A DNA stretch of 64,000 nt. Origin: Prodigiosinella aquatilis. GTDB lineage: Bacteria > Pseudomonadota > Gammaproteobacteria > Enterobacterales > Enterobacteriaceae. Every line of letters begins with the position of its first letter. The first letter of the stretch is position 1. A program made the position numbers and the translations under genes. The stretch is taken from the NCBI GenBank assembly GCA_030388725.1, contig CP128857.1, positions 2,418,001 through 2,482,000 on the forward strand, read 5' to 3'. Below, piece by piece: positions 44,139-53,366 of the stretch. The notes under the pieces were generated by a model. The model did not search any database. It saw nothing but the letters and a program-made list of their open reading frames with translations, and was not told where the DNA came from.

Positions 44139-45645
44139 TAAACCCTCGATGCGTGAGTGGTTTGCAACCTTCATACAGCGCTCTGAACAGCCGATACCCC
44201 TCACGATAGCAGGCCTCATTGTCAGGATTCGGCATAATAACCTCACTGAAGTGAACAAATTCACTGGCACCGTTCCAGTCTTCGCTGACCCCGACACCCA
44301 TCGCCGCAGTCCAGGCCGCTCCAAGACAAGAGCCGGGATGTCCACTAAGGCGCTGGAGCGGAACCATCAACACATCAGCGACAATTTGCATCCATAGCCG
44401 ACTGTGGGAACCTCCATCCGAGACGATAAAACGCGTGACCGGATAGCCGATATCACGCAGCGTCTCTATATGATGGTAGATCGCATAAGCATATGCCTCA
44501 AGCAGTGCGCGCCAGAAATGACCACCATGGTGTGATAGCGTCAGCCCGAAAAACACCCCGCGAGCCAGCGGATCGTGTAACGGGGTTTTTTCTCCCAGGA
44601 AATAGGGCAAGCACAGCAATCCGTCCGAACCTGCCGGTTGGGCGGCGGCCAGAGTGTCGAGATACTGATGGAGGGACAGCCCTTGCGCCGTTGCAGTGGC
44701 CAGATGCTGACCTGCAAAATTATCCACGAACCAGTTCAGGGCAGATCCACCGGTAGACATACAACCATTGGGCATATAAAGCCCCGGAATAAGATGGTAA
44801 TCAAGATACAGCCGCGGGTCGGGCCGAATCGTTGATGATGCGGTCAATACATCAACCGAGCCGCCAAATTTCAGCAAAATATCGCCAGGATGTGTCACAC
44901 CCGCGCCTAATGCCGACGCTATCATATCGGCCGCGCCGCCAACAACCGGCGTACCGGCCATCAGTCCGGTCCAACGTGCCGCGTCCTCTGTCACCGCACC
45001 GATGATCTGATCAGATTTGACCAATCGAGGCACTGCATCGCGGTGTAAATGTGCGAAGCTCACCAGTTGATCGTCAATCTCATCTGTGACGACATTAACC
45101 AGACCGGCTTCCAGCGCCCAGTTTTGCTCAATGCATCGCTCACCGGTCAACTTCCAGTTAATGAAATCATAGGAGCCGAACACGGTGGCGATACGCGCAA
45201 ACACATCGGGTTCATATTGCTCCAGCCAACGAATTTTGGCACCGACCAGTTGCTGATTGATACCATTCCCCGCCTGACGGATAAACGCATCAGCATCCAC
45301 TTCCCCACGCATCTGATCCACCTGCTCGCCACAACGCCCGTCACTTTGCTGAATACTGGGGCGCAGCAACTGGCCGCTATTATCAAGCAAAACAATTGCT
45401 GGCAGCATGCCGGTAACACCAATTCCGACAATGTCTGCGGGTACAACGTCATTTTTTTGCAGCAGCTCCCGAGTGATTTCCCCCAGATTTTTCCACCATT
45501 CGTCAGGAGACTCTTCCGTCCACCCCGGTTTCGGGGAGGACAACGTCACCGGACGGGAGACAATGCCCAGCACGTGATCCGGTAAACGAATCAATATGCC
45601 GATAGTCGATGTCGTTCCGATATCAATACCCAGTAAACAGCTCAT
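44128..45645 (-). CDS. FGGY-family carbohydrate kinase (xylulokinase-like)
   Basis: The 505-residue kinase begins MSCLLGIDIGTTSTIGILIR, the phosphate-1 loop. It has VVGIGVTGMLPAIVLLDNSG, the QSDGRCGEQVDQMRG region, ATP-binding VVGGAADMIASALGAGV near 250 and the phosphate-2-like FIVSDGGSHSRLWMQIVADV near 415. It should phosphorylate a pentulose, polyol or related sugar taken up by the ABC system. It sits in a minus-strand operon between the BtpA-family gene and the HAD gene. Substrate specificity is not deducible. Confidence 0.88.
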   Translation of the reverse strand: MSCLLGIDIGTTSTIGILIRLPDHVLGIVSRPVTLSSPKPGWTEESPDEWWKNLGEITRELLQKNDVVPADIVGIGVTGMLPAIVLLDNSGQLLRPSIQQSDGRCGEQVDQMRGEVDADAFIRQAGNGINQQLVGAKIRWLEQYEPDVFARIATVFGSYDFINWKLTGERCIEQNWALEAGLVNVVTDEIDDQLVSFAHLHRDAVPRLVKSDQIIGAVTEDAARWTGLMAGTPVVGGAADMIASALGAGVTHPGDILLKFGGSVDVLTASSTIRPDPRLYLDYHLIPGLYMPNGCMSTGGSALNWFVDNFAGQHLATATAQGLSLHQYLDTLAAAQPAGSDGLLCLPYFLGEKTPLHDPLARGVFFGLTLSHHGGHFWRALLEAYAYAIYHHIETLRDIGYPVTRFIVSDGGSHSRLWMQIVADVLMVPLQRLSGHPGSCLGAAWTAAMGVGVSEDWNGASEFVHFSEVIMPNPDNEACYREGYRLFRALYEGCKPLTHRGFNEI

Positions 45646-45669
45646 ACAACCTCCTGTATTTGCTGGCTA

Positions 45670-46470
45670 TTAACGTTGACGTTCAACCACATCCATAAAC
45701 CGTTTCACACGATCACCGTCTACGGTGTTCCACGTACATCCATCAACTTTAAAGTGCGTGCCGATAATCACGCCAGCGGCCATTTTCAGGATATCACTGA
45801 CGTTATCAATGTTAGTGCCGGTGTTGGCAAATACCGGTACATCCTGCACCGTTTCACACACTTTACGCAGGTTGGATTGATCCGCCGGTTCGCCGGTAAT
45901 CGGACCGGAAACCAGAATAGCATCAGCCATTGAGGAGAATACGGCACTGCGTGCGCGTAACTCGATGGGACGGCTATCGAGCGAGTGCGCGAACTCCGCG
46001 TTAATATTGAAAAGCAGCTTCATGTCATCACGCCCCAGGTTGTGACGCAGCCGGGATGCGGCGGCGCAATCTGGAGCCCAGACCCCCATATCAGAGGCGA
46101 ACACACCAGTGAAAATTTCACGCACGAAGCTGGCCCCGGTGGTGGCGCCAATAGCGACACTGGCTTTCGGGTCCCACAGATAGTTAACACCAAATGGCAC
46201 TTTCAACACCGGTTTTACCGCCTGAACAATGGCTGACATCGCCGCGACACCTTCCAACGCGGCGTTAAATACGTACGGACGATCGTTCTCATTGCCAAAC
46301 ATAATGGCGTCGACCCCGCCCTCTTGTAACTTCTCCACATCGCTTAGCACATCGTCGATAAGCCGGTTAATGCCCCCATCAGCGTTATAAAGCGGCGTTC
46401 CAGGCAGCGCACCAATGTGAGCCATAGCGATAACTGCTTTTTTCTTGCTACCGAAAAAATCGAAAATCAT
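45670..46470 (-). CDS. BtpA/SgcQ-family TIM-barrel protein
   Basis: This 266-residue protein begins MIFDFFGSKKKAVIAMAHIG and contains HIGALPGTPLY, VDAIMFGNENDRPYVF, VPFGVNYLWDPKASVAIGAT and ADAILVSGPITGEPADQSN, typical of the BtpA family. BtpA is linked to photosystem I assembly in cyanobacteria; enteric relatives such as SgcQ lie in sugar operons with an unknown, probably aldolase-like, role. It is the first gene of the minus-strand operon opposite the dehydrogenase gene. The 24-base spacing to the kinase gene supports co-transcription. Confidence 0.88.
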   Translation of the reverse strand: MIFDFFGSKKKAVIAMAHIGALPGTPLYNADGGINRLIDDVLSDVEKLQEGGVDAIMFGNENDRPYVFNAALEGVAAMSAIVQAVKPVLKVPFGVNYLWDPKASVAIGATTGASFVREIFTGVFASDMGVWAPDCAAASRLRHNLGRDDMKLLFNINAEFAHSLDSRPIELRARSAVFSSMADAILVSGPITGEPADQSNLRKVCETVQDVPVFANTGTNIDNVSDILKMAAGVIIGTHFKVDGCTWNTVDGDRVKRFMDVVERQR

Positions 46471-46685
46471 GACGTACTCCAGATAGTTAACAGGGGACTG
46501 GTCAGTCCCTTAAGGAATTAGTCGATACTGATCGCATACGCCATACCGTGCGACCACGTTCAATGTAAACAAATACAAACATAATTAACACATAATATGA
46601 AGATAAATGTTTTAATCAAGTTAATTTTGTTTTGATTTGTCCGTTTTAATAGTGTAATAAATAATCATTACCGGAGGAAAAAACG
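46471..46685. promoter_or_regulatory. divergent promoter region of the polyol/sugar locus
   Basis: This 215-base AT-rich spacer separates the BtpA gene from the dehydrogenase gene. CAAATACAAACA occurs at 46570-46581 and is repeated at 47492-47503 before the ABC ATPase gene. T-rich strings such as TTTTGTTTTGATTTG near 46628 resemble the inverted form. They are candidate sites for the local DeoR regulator. GGAGGAAAAAACG provides a clear ribosome binding site for the dehydrogenase. Confidence 0.55.
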
Positions 46686-47486
46686 ATGAACAACGTATTA
46701 GCAGTGCCTGGATATTACCCAGGATTGAAGGGGAAAACGGCGATTGTCACTGGCGGTGCCACCGGTATCGGACTGGCGATTGCCCGCACGTTACTGGCTC
46801 AAGGCATGACTGTCGCCATCGGCGATATCAACGAGATGGCGGCCAAAAATGCGGCGGCATCATTAGGTGAACACTGTTTCTCTTTCGGCATTGATGTCCG
46901 TTCCCGTCAGTCGGTTATTGAGGGATTTTCCCAGGTAACGGCCATGCTTGGTGGTTATCAACTGTTAATAGCCAATGCGGGCGTTTCCACCATGCAGCGT
47001 GCACTGGATATCACCGATGAAGAGTGGGACTTCAACTTTGATGTCAATATTCGCGGTATTTTTCTTACCAATCAGATAGCCGCCCGTCAGTTCGTACAGC
47101 AAAAACAGGGCGTTATCGTGAATACCGCGTCACTGGCCGCGAAAGTTGGCGCACCACTGCTGGCACATTACTCCGCCAGCAAATTCGCGGTATTGGGCTG
47201 GACTCAGGCTTTAGCTCGTGAGCTGGCGGTTGAGGGCATCCGCGTAAACGCCGTTTGCCCGGGATTTGTTAAAACCAGCATGCAAACACGAGAAGTCGAA
47301 TGGGAAGCGACACTGCGTGATATATCACCCGAACAGGTTGTTCAGGATTATATCAGTCAGACGCCGCTCGGCCGGCTTCAGAGGCCGGAAGATGTCGCCG
47401 ATGTGGTGGCATTTCTGAGTTCAGATGCCGCCCGCTTTATGACGGGTCAGGGTGTTAACGTGACCGGTGGTGTATACACCGGTTAA
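46686..47486 (+). CDS. short-chain dehydrogenase/reductase
   Basis: This 266-residue NAD(P)-dependent oxidoreductase has the TGGATGIG cofactor loop near 22-29, NAGVST near 98-103, the catalytic Tyr-Lys in LAHYSASKFAVLGWT near 159-173 and VNAVCPGFVKTSMQ. D at about 43 after the second strand (IGDINE) favours NAD. It is the first gene of the plus-strand operon and probably oxidises or reduces the imported polyol or sugar. The start ATG follows GGAGGAAAAAACG. Confidence 0.9.
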   Translation: MNNVLAVPGYYPGLKGKTAIVTGGATGIGLAIARTLLAQGMTVAIGDINEMAAKNAAASLGEHCFSFGIDVRSRQSVIEGFSQVTAMLGGYQLLIANAGVSTMQRALDITDEEWDFNFDVNIRGIFLTNQIAARQFVQQKQGVIVNTASLAAKVGAPLLAHYSASKFAVLGWTQALARELAVEGIRVNAVCPGFVKTSMQTREVEWEATLRDISPEQVVQDYISQTPLGRLQRPEDVADVVAFLSSDAARFMTGQGVNVTGGVYTG

Positions 47487-47611
47487 ACGCACAAATACAA
47501 ACAACATGTTGACAGCCATGTCTGACATCAAACTGGATTCATCAACGTTATCAGGCAGGATCGGAAGCCCGGCTGACCTGAACATCACGGGTATGACAGA
47601 GGTATAAGAGC

Positions 47612-48736
47612 ATGGCATCCATTGAGTTGCAGAGCGTTTCAAAAGCCTATAACAACAGTCAGTACAGTGTTCGTGATGTGAATTTAAAAATTCGAGATGG
47701 GGAGTTTGTCATTTTCCTCGGCCCTTCTGGTTGTGGGAAATCGACTACGTTGCGAATGATTGCTGGTCTGGAAAGCATCAGTGAAGGCGCTTTACTGATC
47801 GATGGGCAAAATATGAACAATGTGGCGCCACGCGACCGCAATATTGCGGTCGTTTTTCAGAGCTACGCGCTCTACCCCCATATGACGGTGGCGGAGAATA
47901 TGGCTTTTGGCCTGAAGATGCGTGGAACGCCAAAAGACGTCATCGCATCGAAAATCGCTGAAAGTGCGGCATTACTGGGTCTGGATAAGTTGCTTCACCG
48001 CAAACCGGCAGCGCTGTCCGGCGGCCAGCGCCAACGTGTCGCTTTGGGACGCGCCATTGTGCGTGAACCGCAGGCTTTCTTACTGGACGAACCACTCTCC
48101 AATCTGGATGCCCAATTACGTGCGGAAATGCGCCGTGAGCTGATTAAACTACATCGGCGGCTCGGCAAAACCATGATTTATGTCACCCATGATCAGGTTG
48201 AAGCCATGACGATGGCGGATCGTATCTGCATTATGCGTGATGGCTATCTGATACAGATCGGCGCGCCACTGGAGGTTTATGAAAATCCGGTTAACACCTT
48301 CGTGGCCAGGTTTCTTTCCTCCCCGCCCATCAATCTGCTGGCCTGCACCGTTACCGAAATCGACAGCACATTATGGTTACAACTCAAAGACGGTCCAATG
48401 CTGAAAGTGGCTGATCACATGTATGCCGATTATGCACACCTTCGGGGGAGGAAAATGATTATGGGTATTCGCCCGGAAGATTTTCATGCGCATCAGCGTC
48501 AACCCTACTGGCAACCGGTGAACCTGAACGTTACCTCGGTCGAGTCCCTTGGGGCCGATAATATCGTCAGCGGCATGATAGATGACATACAGGTCATCGT
48601 CCGACTGGATCAACATAGCCGACCACGAATCGATGACGCTATTACCGTCTATATGGATCCCAATCCGCTGCACCTTTTTGATCCGGATTCAGGGAATGTG
48701 GTGCCACGTCACCCTATTTCTCATCCGCAGAACTGA
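47612..48736 (+). CDS. ABC importer ATPase (MsmK/UgpC-type) for carbohydrate
   Basis: This 374-residue cytoplasmic ATPase energises the sugar importer. Walker A GPSGCGKST lies near 37-45, the Q-loop at VVFQSYALYPHMTV, the signature LSGGQRQRVALGRA near 133 and Walker B AFLLDEPLSNLD near 154. The C-terminal OB/TOBE domain (about 240-370) is typical of the MalK/UgpC/MsmK group. A second candidate DeoR-type site (47492-47503) precedes it. It is followed by the permease gene after 11 bases. Confidence 0.93.
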   Translation: MASIELQSVSKAYNNSQYSVRDVNLKIRDGEFVIFLGPSGCGKSTTLRMIAGLESISEGALLIDGQNMNNVAPRDRNIAVVFQSYALYPHMTVAENMAFGLKMRGTPKDVIASKIAESAALLGLDKLLHRKPAALSGGQRQRVALGRAIVREPQAFLLDEPLSNLDAQLRAEMRRELIKLHRRLGKTMIYVTHDQVEAMTMADRICIMRDGYLIQIGAPLEVYENPVNTFVARFLSSPPINLLACTVTEIDSTLWLQLKDGPMLKVADHMYADYAHLRGRKMIMGIRPEDFHAHQRQPYWQPVNLNVTSVESLGADNIVSGMIDDIQVIVRLDQHSRPRIDDAITVYMDPNPLHLFDPDSGNVVPRHPISHPQN

Positions 48737-48747
48737 GGGCTCCCGAC

Positions 48748-49548
48748 ATGTTACGTAAATTTGGATTGCACCTTGGCCTGATCTTCGCCTGCCTTCTGGT
48801 GGTCGCCCCTATTATCTGGATCGTCCGCACCAGCCTGGTGCCGGAATCAATGTCTTACAGTAGCGATATCTTTCCGGGTTTCTCTGCTGAAAATTATGTA
48901 GGTTTGATAGGAAGCAACCATTTTCTCACCCATTACGGCAACAGCCTGATAGTTTCCTTTTGTTCTGTTTTGCTGGCAATGCCATTTGCCGCAGCGACTG
49001 GTTATGCCTTTGCCCGCTTCAAGACTGGCGGTAAGTCGGCCCGATTTATCATGCTGGCCACACAAATGCTGCCAGCCGTGGCGTTGGTTCTACCGGCCTT
49101 TGCGGTGCTGCGCTCACTGGGTCTGACCAATTCGCTGGTCGGTCTGACCCTGGTCTATACCGCACTCAACCTGCCCTTCCTGACCTGGATTTTAATGGGG
49201 TTCTTCGAGGGGATACCAGTCGATCTTGAATGGGCGGCGATGACCGATGGCGCCACCGCCTGGGGGGCATTCTGGCATATTGTACTGCCGGTCTCACTGC
49301 CGGGTCTGGCCGCCGCGGGTGTGCTTGGTTTTATCCTGTCCTGGAACGAGTTTCTCTTTGCCTTGGTGCTAAGCGGCCCGCAAACCGCCACCATCCCGGT
49401 GGCCCTTGCCGCCTTACAAACCTCGAATGGCATACAGATAGGTAAAGTCTCGGCCGGCATAGTATTGGCCATTCTACCGCTGATTATCGCTTCACATTTT
49501 ATCCAGCGCTACATCGTCAAAGGGTTGACTTTTGGTGGTGTGAAATAA
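48748..49548 (+). CDS. ABC importer permease (MalG-type)
   Basis: This 266-residue inner-membrane protein has six helices. The EAA loop appears as EWAAMTDGATAWGAFWHIVL PVSLPG, which contacts the ATPase. The N-terminal helix is followed by a periplasmic loop and the ending VKGLTFGGVK is typical of MalG-type subunits. It pairs with the MalF-type subunit at 50886-51818. Confidence 0.92.
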   Translation: MLRKFGLHLGLIFACLLVVAPIIWIVRTSLVPESMSYSSDIFPGFSAENYVGLIGSNHFLTHYGNSLIVSFCSVLLAMPFAAATGYAFARFKTGGKSARFIMLATQMLPAVALVLPAFAVLRSLGLTNSLVGLTLVYTALNLPFLTWILMGFFEGIPVDLEWAAMTDGATAWGAFWHIVLPVSLPGLAAAGVLGFILSWNEFLFALVLSGPQTATIPVALAALQTSNGIQIGKVSAGIVLAILPLIIASHFIQRYIVKGLTFGGVK

Positions 49549-49610
49549 CCAGACGCGCTTTTGTAACCACAGCCGTTAGCATCCCGGCATTCATATACCA
49601 GGAGTTATTT

Positions 49611-50885
49611 ATGTTTAACAAGACAAAGACAGCATTGTTATCCGGTTTGATTTTGTCAGGGCTTTGCTCAACGGCGCAGGCAAAAGAGATCGTATTACGG
49701 GCCCTGATGGAAGATGTTCCCGAAACCACTATTATCGAAAAAATGTTGCCTGAATTCGAGAACAAATATCACATCAAAGTGGAGTTTGAAAAAATCGGTT
49801 ACGGCGATATGCACGACAAACTGGTTCCACAGCTTATCTCGCCACAGAGCTACTATAACCTGCTTGAAGTGGATTTTCTGTGGGCCGGGGAGTTCTCTCG
49901 CGCCAACTGGCTGACCGATCTGACGCCCAGGGTGAAAAAATCGGGCTTTGATATATCGGCATTCATTCCATCAACGGTAAAACTGCTCAATACCGACCCG
50001 AAAAAGATCGAACTTATCCCGATGTATAACTACTCCATGGGGATGATTTACCGTACCGATATGCTTAAAGATAAGCACTTGCAGGACAAATACCAGGCCA
50101 CCTTCAACAAACCGCTGGAACTGCCAAAAACGCTTGATGACTATGTCACCCTGGTGAAATTCATCAAACAGCAAACGGGCAACCCTGGCGCAGCCATGCA
50201 GGGACAGCGCGGCGATCCAAACAGTATGGAATTCTCCAATTACCTGTTTAGCGCAGGCGGCGACTATCTGAACGCCGATAACAAAGTAGTGCTCGACAAC
50301 GCCGCGGGTAAAAAAGCCATGGGCCTTTACGTCGATGCCATCAAAAACGGAGCACAAACCGGCGCCTTGTCCGCCACCCTGGACGATACCATTCGACTGA
50401 TGTGCAGCGGCAAAGCCTTCAGCATGGTCTCTTACTGGTGGATGCTGCCGACACTCGACAATCCGAAAACCTGTCCGGCGGTAGCAGGTAAACTGGCGCT
50501 AAGCACCATGCCGGGTGGACACGGCGAAAGCGGCGGCTGGGGATGGGGCATACCCAAGAACACCACGGATAAAGAAAAAGCCGCCGCCTGGACTTTTATT
50601 CAGTGGGTACAAAGCAAAGACATCAGTACCGCCCGGGCACTTGAAGGACATGCCCCAGTACGTGCGGATGTCTATAAAGATGCCAGCGTATTGGCAAAAT
50701 ACCCTTACTATGCTGATGCGGAAAAAGTGGTGGCTTCCGGCAAATCATTCCCGATTTTTACTTATTCAGCTAAATATGAAGACGTATTGGGCACGGCGTT
50801 ATCCCAGGTCGCTGGCGGTAACAGCACGATCGATGACGCACTGACGCAATCCGCCGATCAACTTAAAAAACTGATGAAGAAATAA
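49611..50885 (+). CDS. periplasmic sugar-binding protein of the ABC importer
   Basis: The 424-residue extracellular solute-binding protein has an N-terminal signal peptide (1-24, ending TAQAKE). It is of the bacterial family 1 type (EIVLRALMEDVPETTIIEKM, the GDPNSMEFSNYLFSAGGDYL region near 203-222). It should bind a sugar or polyol in the periplasm and deliver it to the two permeases. The gene lies between the two permease genes, an unusual but known order. GGAGTTATTT precedes the ATG. Confidence 0.9.
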   Translation: MFNKTKTALLSGLILSGLCSTAQAKEIVLRALMEDVPETTIIEKMLPEFENKYHIKVEFEKIGYGDMHDKLVPQLISPQSYYNLLEVDFLWAGEFSRANWLTDLTPRVKKSGFDISAFIPSTVKLLNTDPKKIELIPMYNYSMGMIYRTDMLKDKHLQDKYQATFNKPLELPKTLDDYVTLVKFIKQQTGNPGAAMQGQRGDPNSMEFSNYLFSAGGDYLNADNKVVLDNAAGKKAMGLYVDAIKNGAQTGALSATLDDTIRLMCSGKAFSMVSYWWMLPTLDNPKTCPAVAGKLALSTMPGGHGESGGWGWGIPKNTTDKEKAAAWTFIQWVQSKDISTARALEGHAPVRADVYKDASVLAKYPYYADAEKVVASGKSFPIFTYSAKYEDVLGTALSQVAGGNSTIDDALTQSADQLKKLMKK

Positions 50886-51818
50886 GTGATGATGCCGATC
50901 AGAACCTCTTATTCAACGGCGAATACCATCAAGCCCGGTCAGCTTTCCCGCATTGACCGTTTTCGTCTGACAGGATGGGCATTCGCCGCGCCGGGCATGG
51001 CGACACTGGCTATTGTGCTTGGTTTTCCGGTGGTATATGCCATCATGCTGGCCTTTTCATCCTACACGTTGCTGGCTCCGCATATGGCGCCCTTTACCGG
51101 GTTGGAAAACATCGTCTCTGTCCTCAGTGATGAGGCGTTCTGGTCTGCGGCCTGGCTGACGATACGGTATTCGGTGTTAACCGTATCCGGCGAGTTTATC
51201 ATTGGTCTGGGCATAGCATTGATGCTCAACCGGGTAGTGAAAATGCGCCCGGTCTATTTTGCCCTTCTGACTATCCCGATGGCGATGTCGCCAGTCAGTG
51301 TGGCGCTGATATGGCGCATGCTGCTGCAACCGAACCTCGGGATCGTTAACCACATGCTGCAAAGCGCCGGTCTACCCGCTCTGGATTGGCTGGGCAACCC
51401 AACGCTGGCGTTCTGGACCATGGCCGGTATTGACATCTGGCAACAGGTCTCATTTGTCGTGCTGATCCTGGCCGCCGGTCTGGCAGCCTTACCCAAGGAT
51501 CCCTACGAGGCGGCGGAAATTGACGGCGCACGTCGATGGCAGCAGTTTTGGTATATCACGCTGCCGATGTTACGTCCTGTCTCCGCCATCGCCGTGGTTA
51601 TCCAGTTGATTAATGAACTAAGAACCTACGATCTTCCTTATATCTTGACGCGAGGCGGTCCGGGGTCGGCAACCGAAGTGCTGAGTTTCTTTGCCTATCG
51701 TCGCGCTTTCCTCGGGCTGACAATTAACGAAGGTGCCGCCGCCGCGCTAATGCTTTTACTGATCGTTTTAATCATGTCGGTTATCTTTTTCGCCATGCTT
51801 GAACGACGTCGTCAGTGA
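50886..51818 (+). CDS. ABC importer permease (MalF-type)
   Basis: This 310-residue inner-membrane permease has six helices and an EAA loop in DPYEAAEIDGARRWQQFWYI TLPML. The ATG directly follows the stop of the binding-protein gene. It completes the ABC importer. The tail ends in ERRRQ. No further gene of the operon follows. Confidence 0.92.
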   Translation: MMMPIRTSYSTANTIKPGQLSRIDRFRLTGWAFAAPGMATLAIVLGFPVVYAIMLAFSSYTLLAPHMAPFTGLENIVSVLSDEAFWSAAWLTIRYSVLTVSGEFIIGLGIALMLNRVVKMRPVYFALLTIPMAMSPVSVALIWRMLLQPNLGIVNHMLQSAGLPALDWLGNPTLAFWTMAGIDIWQQVSFVVLILAAGLAALPKDPYEAAEIDGARRWQQFWYITLPMLRPVSAIAVVIQLINELRTYDLPYILTRGGPGSATEVLSFFAYRRAFLGLTINEGAAAALMLLLIVLIMSVIFFAMLERRRQ

Positions 51819-51874
51819 AAGCACCAACGCTGAACGCACCAGAACATTATGGAGATAAACCCTTGCAAGAAGAG

Positions 51875-51918
51875 GTTGGATTTCATCACGGGAACATCAT
51901 CCGGTGACGAAATCCAAC
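51875..51918. repeat. 44-base inverted repeat after the ABC operon
   Basis: GTTGGATTTC and GAAATCCAAC form the outer arms, with inner arms TCACGG and CCGGTGA. The whole forms a long hairpin about 56 bases after the last permease gene. No T-run follows, so it may be a transcript-stabilising or processing structure rather than a terminator. Confidence 0.6.
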
Positions 51919-51965
51919 AATACTATTCGCCAGGTATCGAGTGATATGAGACCTGATGGCGATTC

Positions 51966-52391
51966 TCAGGCTGCGCGTGTTTTTTCCAATAATGAAGCGA
52001 TAAAACTCTTCGTCTCTTTCACCTGCTGAATAAAACCGGACAAGATAGCGCTAAACCTGGCTTCATCCAGGGTTGCCAGTGAATGCTGGGCGCAAAGACG
52101 TAGATTGTAATATTCATCCAGTGCCAGCCAGCAACCGCGCATCGCCGCCATTTCAAAGTTCAGTTGCAGCATCAATTTATAAACAACCGGGTTCTCTTCC
52201 CCTTGCAGGTTCAGTATCTGGCAATGGACCAGTAGACTATCGCTATGTTCCGGTACTTCAATGACTGCGGCTTCCTGACCATCATCGCCAAGCAGAACAC
52301 AAATACCCTCATTAAGCGTGATTTCCGTCCGGCAGGAACGGCCAAAGTAATGCAGCAAATGAGCCGCTCTCTGTTGTGCTGATGTCATCAT
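51966..52391 (-). CDS. dspF: type III secretion chaperone DspF-like (CesT family)
   Basis: From the ATG at 52391, which follows AGGAGAGAA, this acidic chaperone has 141 residues. An ATG three bases later is equally possible, and the upstream in-frame ATG at 52421 is less likely. It contains TSAQQRAAHLLHYFGRSCRT, AAVIEVPEHSDSLLVHCQIL and LNFEMAAMRGCWLALDEYYN, matching the DspF/DspB chaperones of Erwinia and Pectobacterium as I remember them. DspF binds the effector DspE (AvrE family) before secretion. Its target gene lies immediately upstream but is short. Confidence 0.88.
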   Translation of the reverse strand: MMTSAQQRAAHLLHYFGRSCRTEITLNEGICVLLGDDGQEAAVIEVPEHSDSLLVHCQILNLQGEENPVVYKLMLQLNFEMAAMRGCWLALDEYYNLRLCAQHSLATLDEARFSAILSGFIQQVKETKSFIASLLEKTRAA

Positions 52392-52421
52392 TTCTCTCCT
52401 GTTGATAGTCCCTGAAGCCAC

Positions 52422-53243
52422 TTAGTTTTTAGCAAGTTCAATGCTTTCTTTTTCAGACAAGGTAAATGTCAGCCCATTCTGTGATACGGAACCTGCACTG
52501 GCAGCAACGCTGGCACCTGCGCGCAGATCGAACGTGAGGTTATGTTCCTTATCCAATGCGACAGTTTTTTGGGTATCAATGGGTTGATAACCGGTCCCCA
52601 CCGAAGCTTTGGCGGTCACTCCGCCATTCCGACCAAAGTTGACATCGATTCCATTATCACTGCGGGTAAAGCTCAGGTTATAGGTTCTGTCCCCCGTCAA
52701 CCCACCTCCTGGGACGATGGGAACGGGAAGACTTTTCAGTGCCGGCACATAGAGCGTACTTAACCCACCGTTATAGTTACGGCTAAAGCTCAGATTCTCT
52801 CCATTATCCAGCGACAAAATGGTGTCTTTCATTTTTTGCAGCAATTCTTTTTGGGAGCCAGCCTGCAATGCGGTGCGTGACGTCACACTAACGGCGTGGT
52901 TTTCATTCTGGAATGCTTTGGCAAAGGATCTGATCGCACCATAATCAGCTTCTAATGTTTTGAAGTTAGTAAAGCCCATGTCAGTCACTTTTTTCACTTC
53001 ATTGCCGCCATATTGCTGATCACGCAGTTGAGTCAACGCGTCTTTCATCGGTTGCAAATCCGCAGCAGTGGGATTTTTCCCTGACAATGTTGCCAGTTGG
53101 TCAGTAACCTTATGCAGATCGCCCACGGTGAGGGTATCCAGTACCAGACGGGATTTGGTCAACGCCATCGGGTCATGAATATCACGATGCGAGCTGGTCG
53201 CCACTTTGTCACTTTGGTAGCTCATATCCACATTTTTCATCAC
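52422..53243 (-). CDS. short DspE/AvrE-like gene (273 residues)
   Basis: The protein (HRDIHDPMALTKSRLVLDTL, EVKKVTDMGFTNFKTLEADY, NLSFSRNYNGGLSTLYVPAL, YNLSFTRSDNGIDVNFGRNG) resembles an internal-to-C-terminal segment of the AvrE/DspE effector family, whose members are usually 1,600-1,850 residues. Here it stands alone with AAGGAGA before ATG ATG and a normal stop. It lies directly upstream of a DspF-type chaperone gene. It may be a decayed effector, or a stand-alone domain expressed on its own. No HrpL box with correct spacing was found before it. The AvrE match is from memory. Confidence 0.72.
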   Translation of the reverse strand: MMKNVDMSYQSDKVATSSHRDIHDPMALTKSRLVLDTLTVGDLHKVTDQLATLSGKNPTAADLQPMKDALTQLRDQQYGGNEVKKVTDMGFTNFKTLEADYGAIRSFAKAFQNENHAVSVTSRTALQAGSQKELLQKMKDTILSLDNGENLSFSRNYNGGLSTLYVPALKSLPVPIVPGGGLTGDRTYNLSFTRSDNGIDVNFGRNGGVTAKASVGTGYQPIDTQKTVALDKEHNLTFDLRAGASVAASAGSVSQNGLTFTLSEKESIELAKN

Positions 53244-53366
53244 AAACGTTCTCCTTCGTGAAAAGTGACAGTGAAGGTCTGAATGTCGATGTGAGCCATG
53301 CCACCCTTAACAACGTGAAAAATCACTACAAGGTTCCTGAATCAACCCATCTACAGGTGAAATAAT

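Noticed and set aside
53310..53345. Possible HrpL (hrp box) promoter before the DspE-like gene
   Set aside because: GGAACC occurs on the minus strand, but the CCACNNA half with a 15-16 base spacer is not there; only CAC appears at the wrong distance.
53260..53364. Plus-strand open stretch reading through to TAA before 53367
   Set aside because: It overlaps the start of the DspE-like gene on the other strand and has no convincing start or ribosome binding site. I could not decide whether it ever coded.
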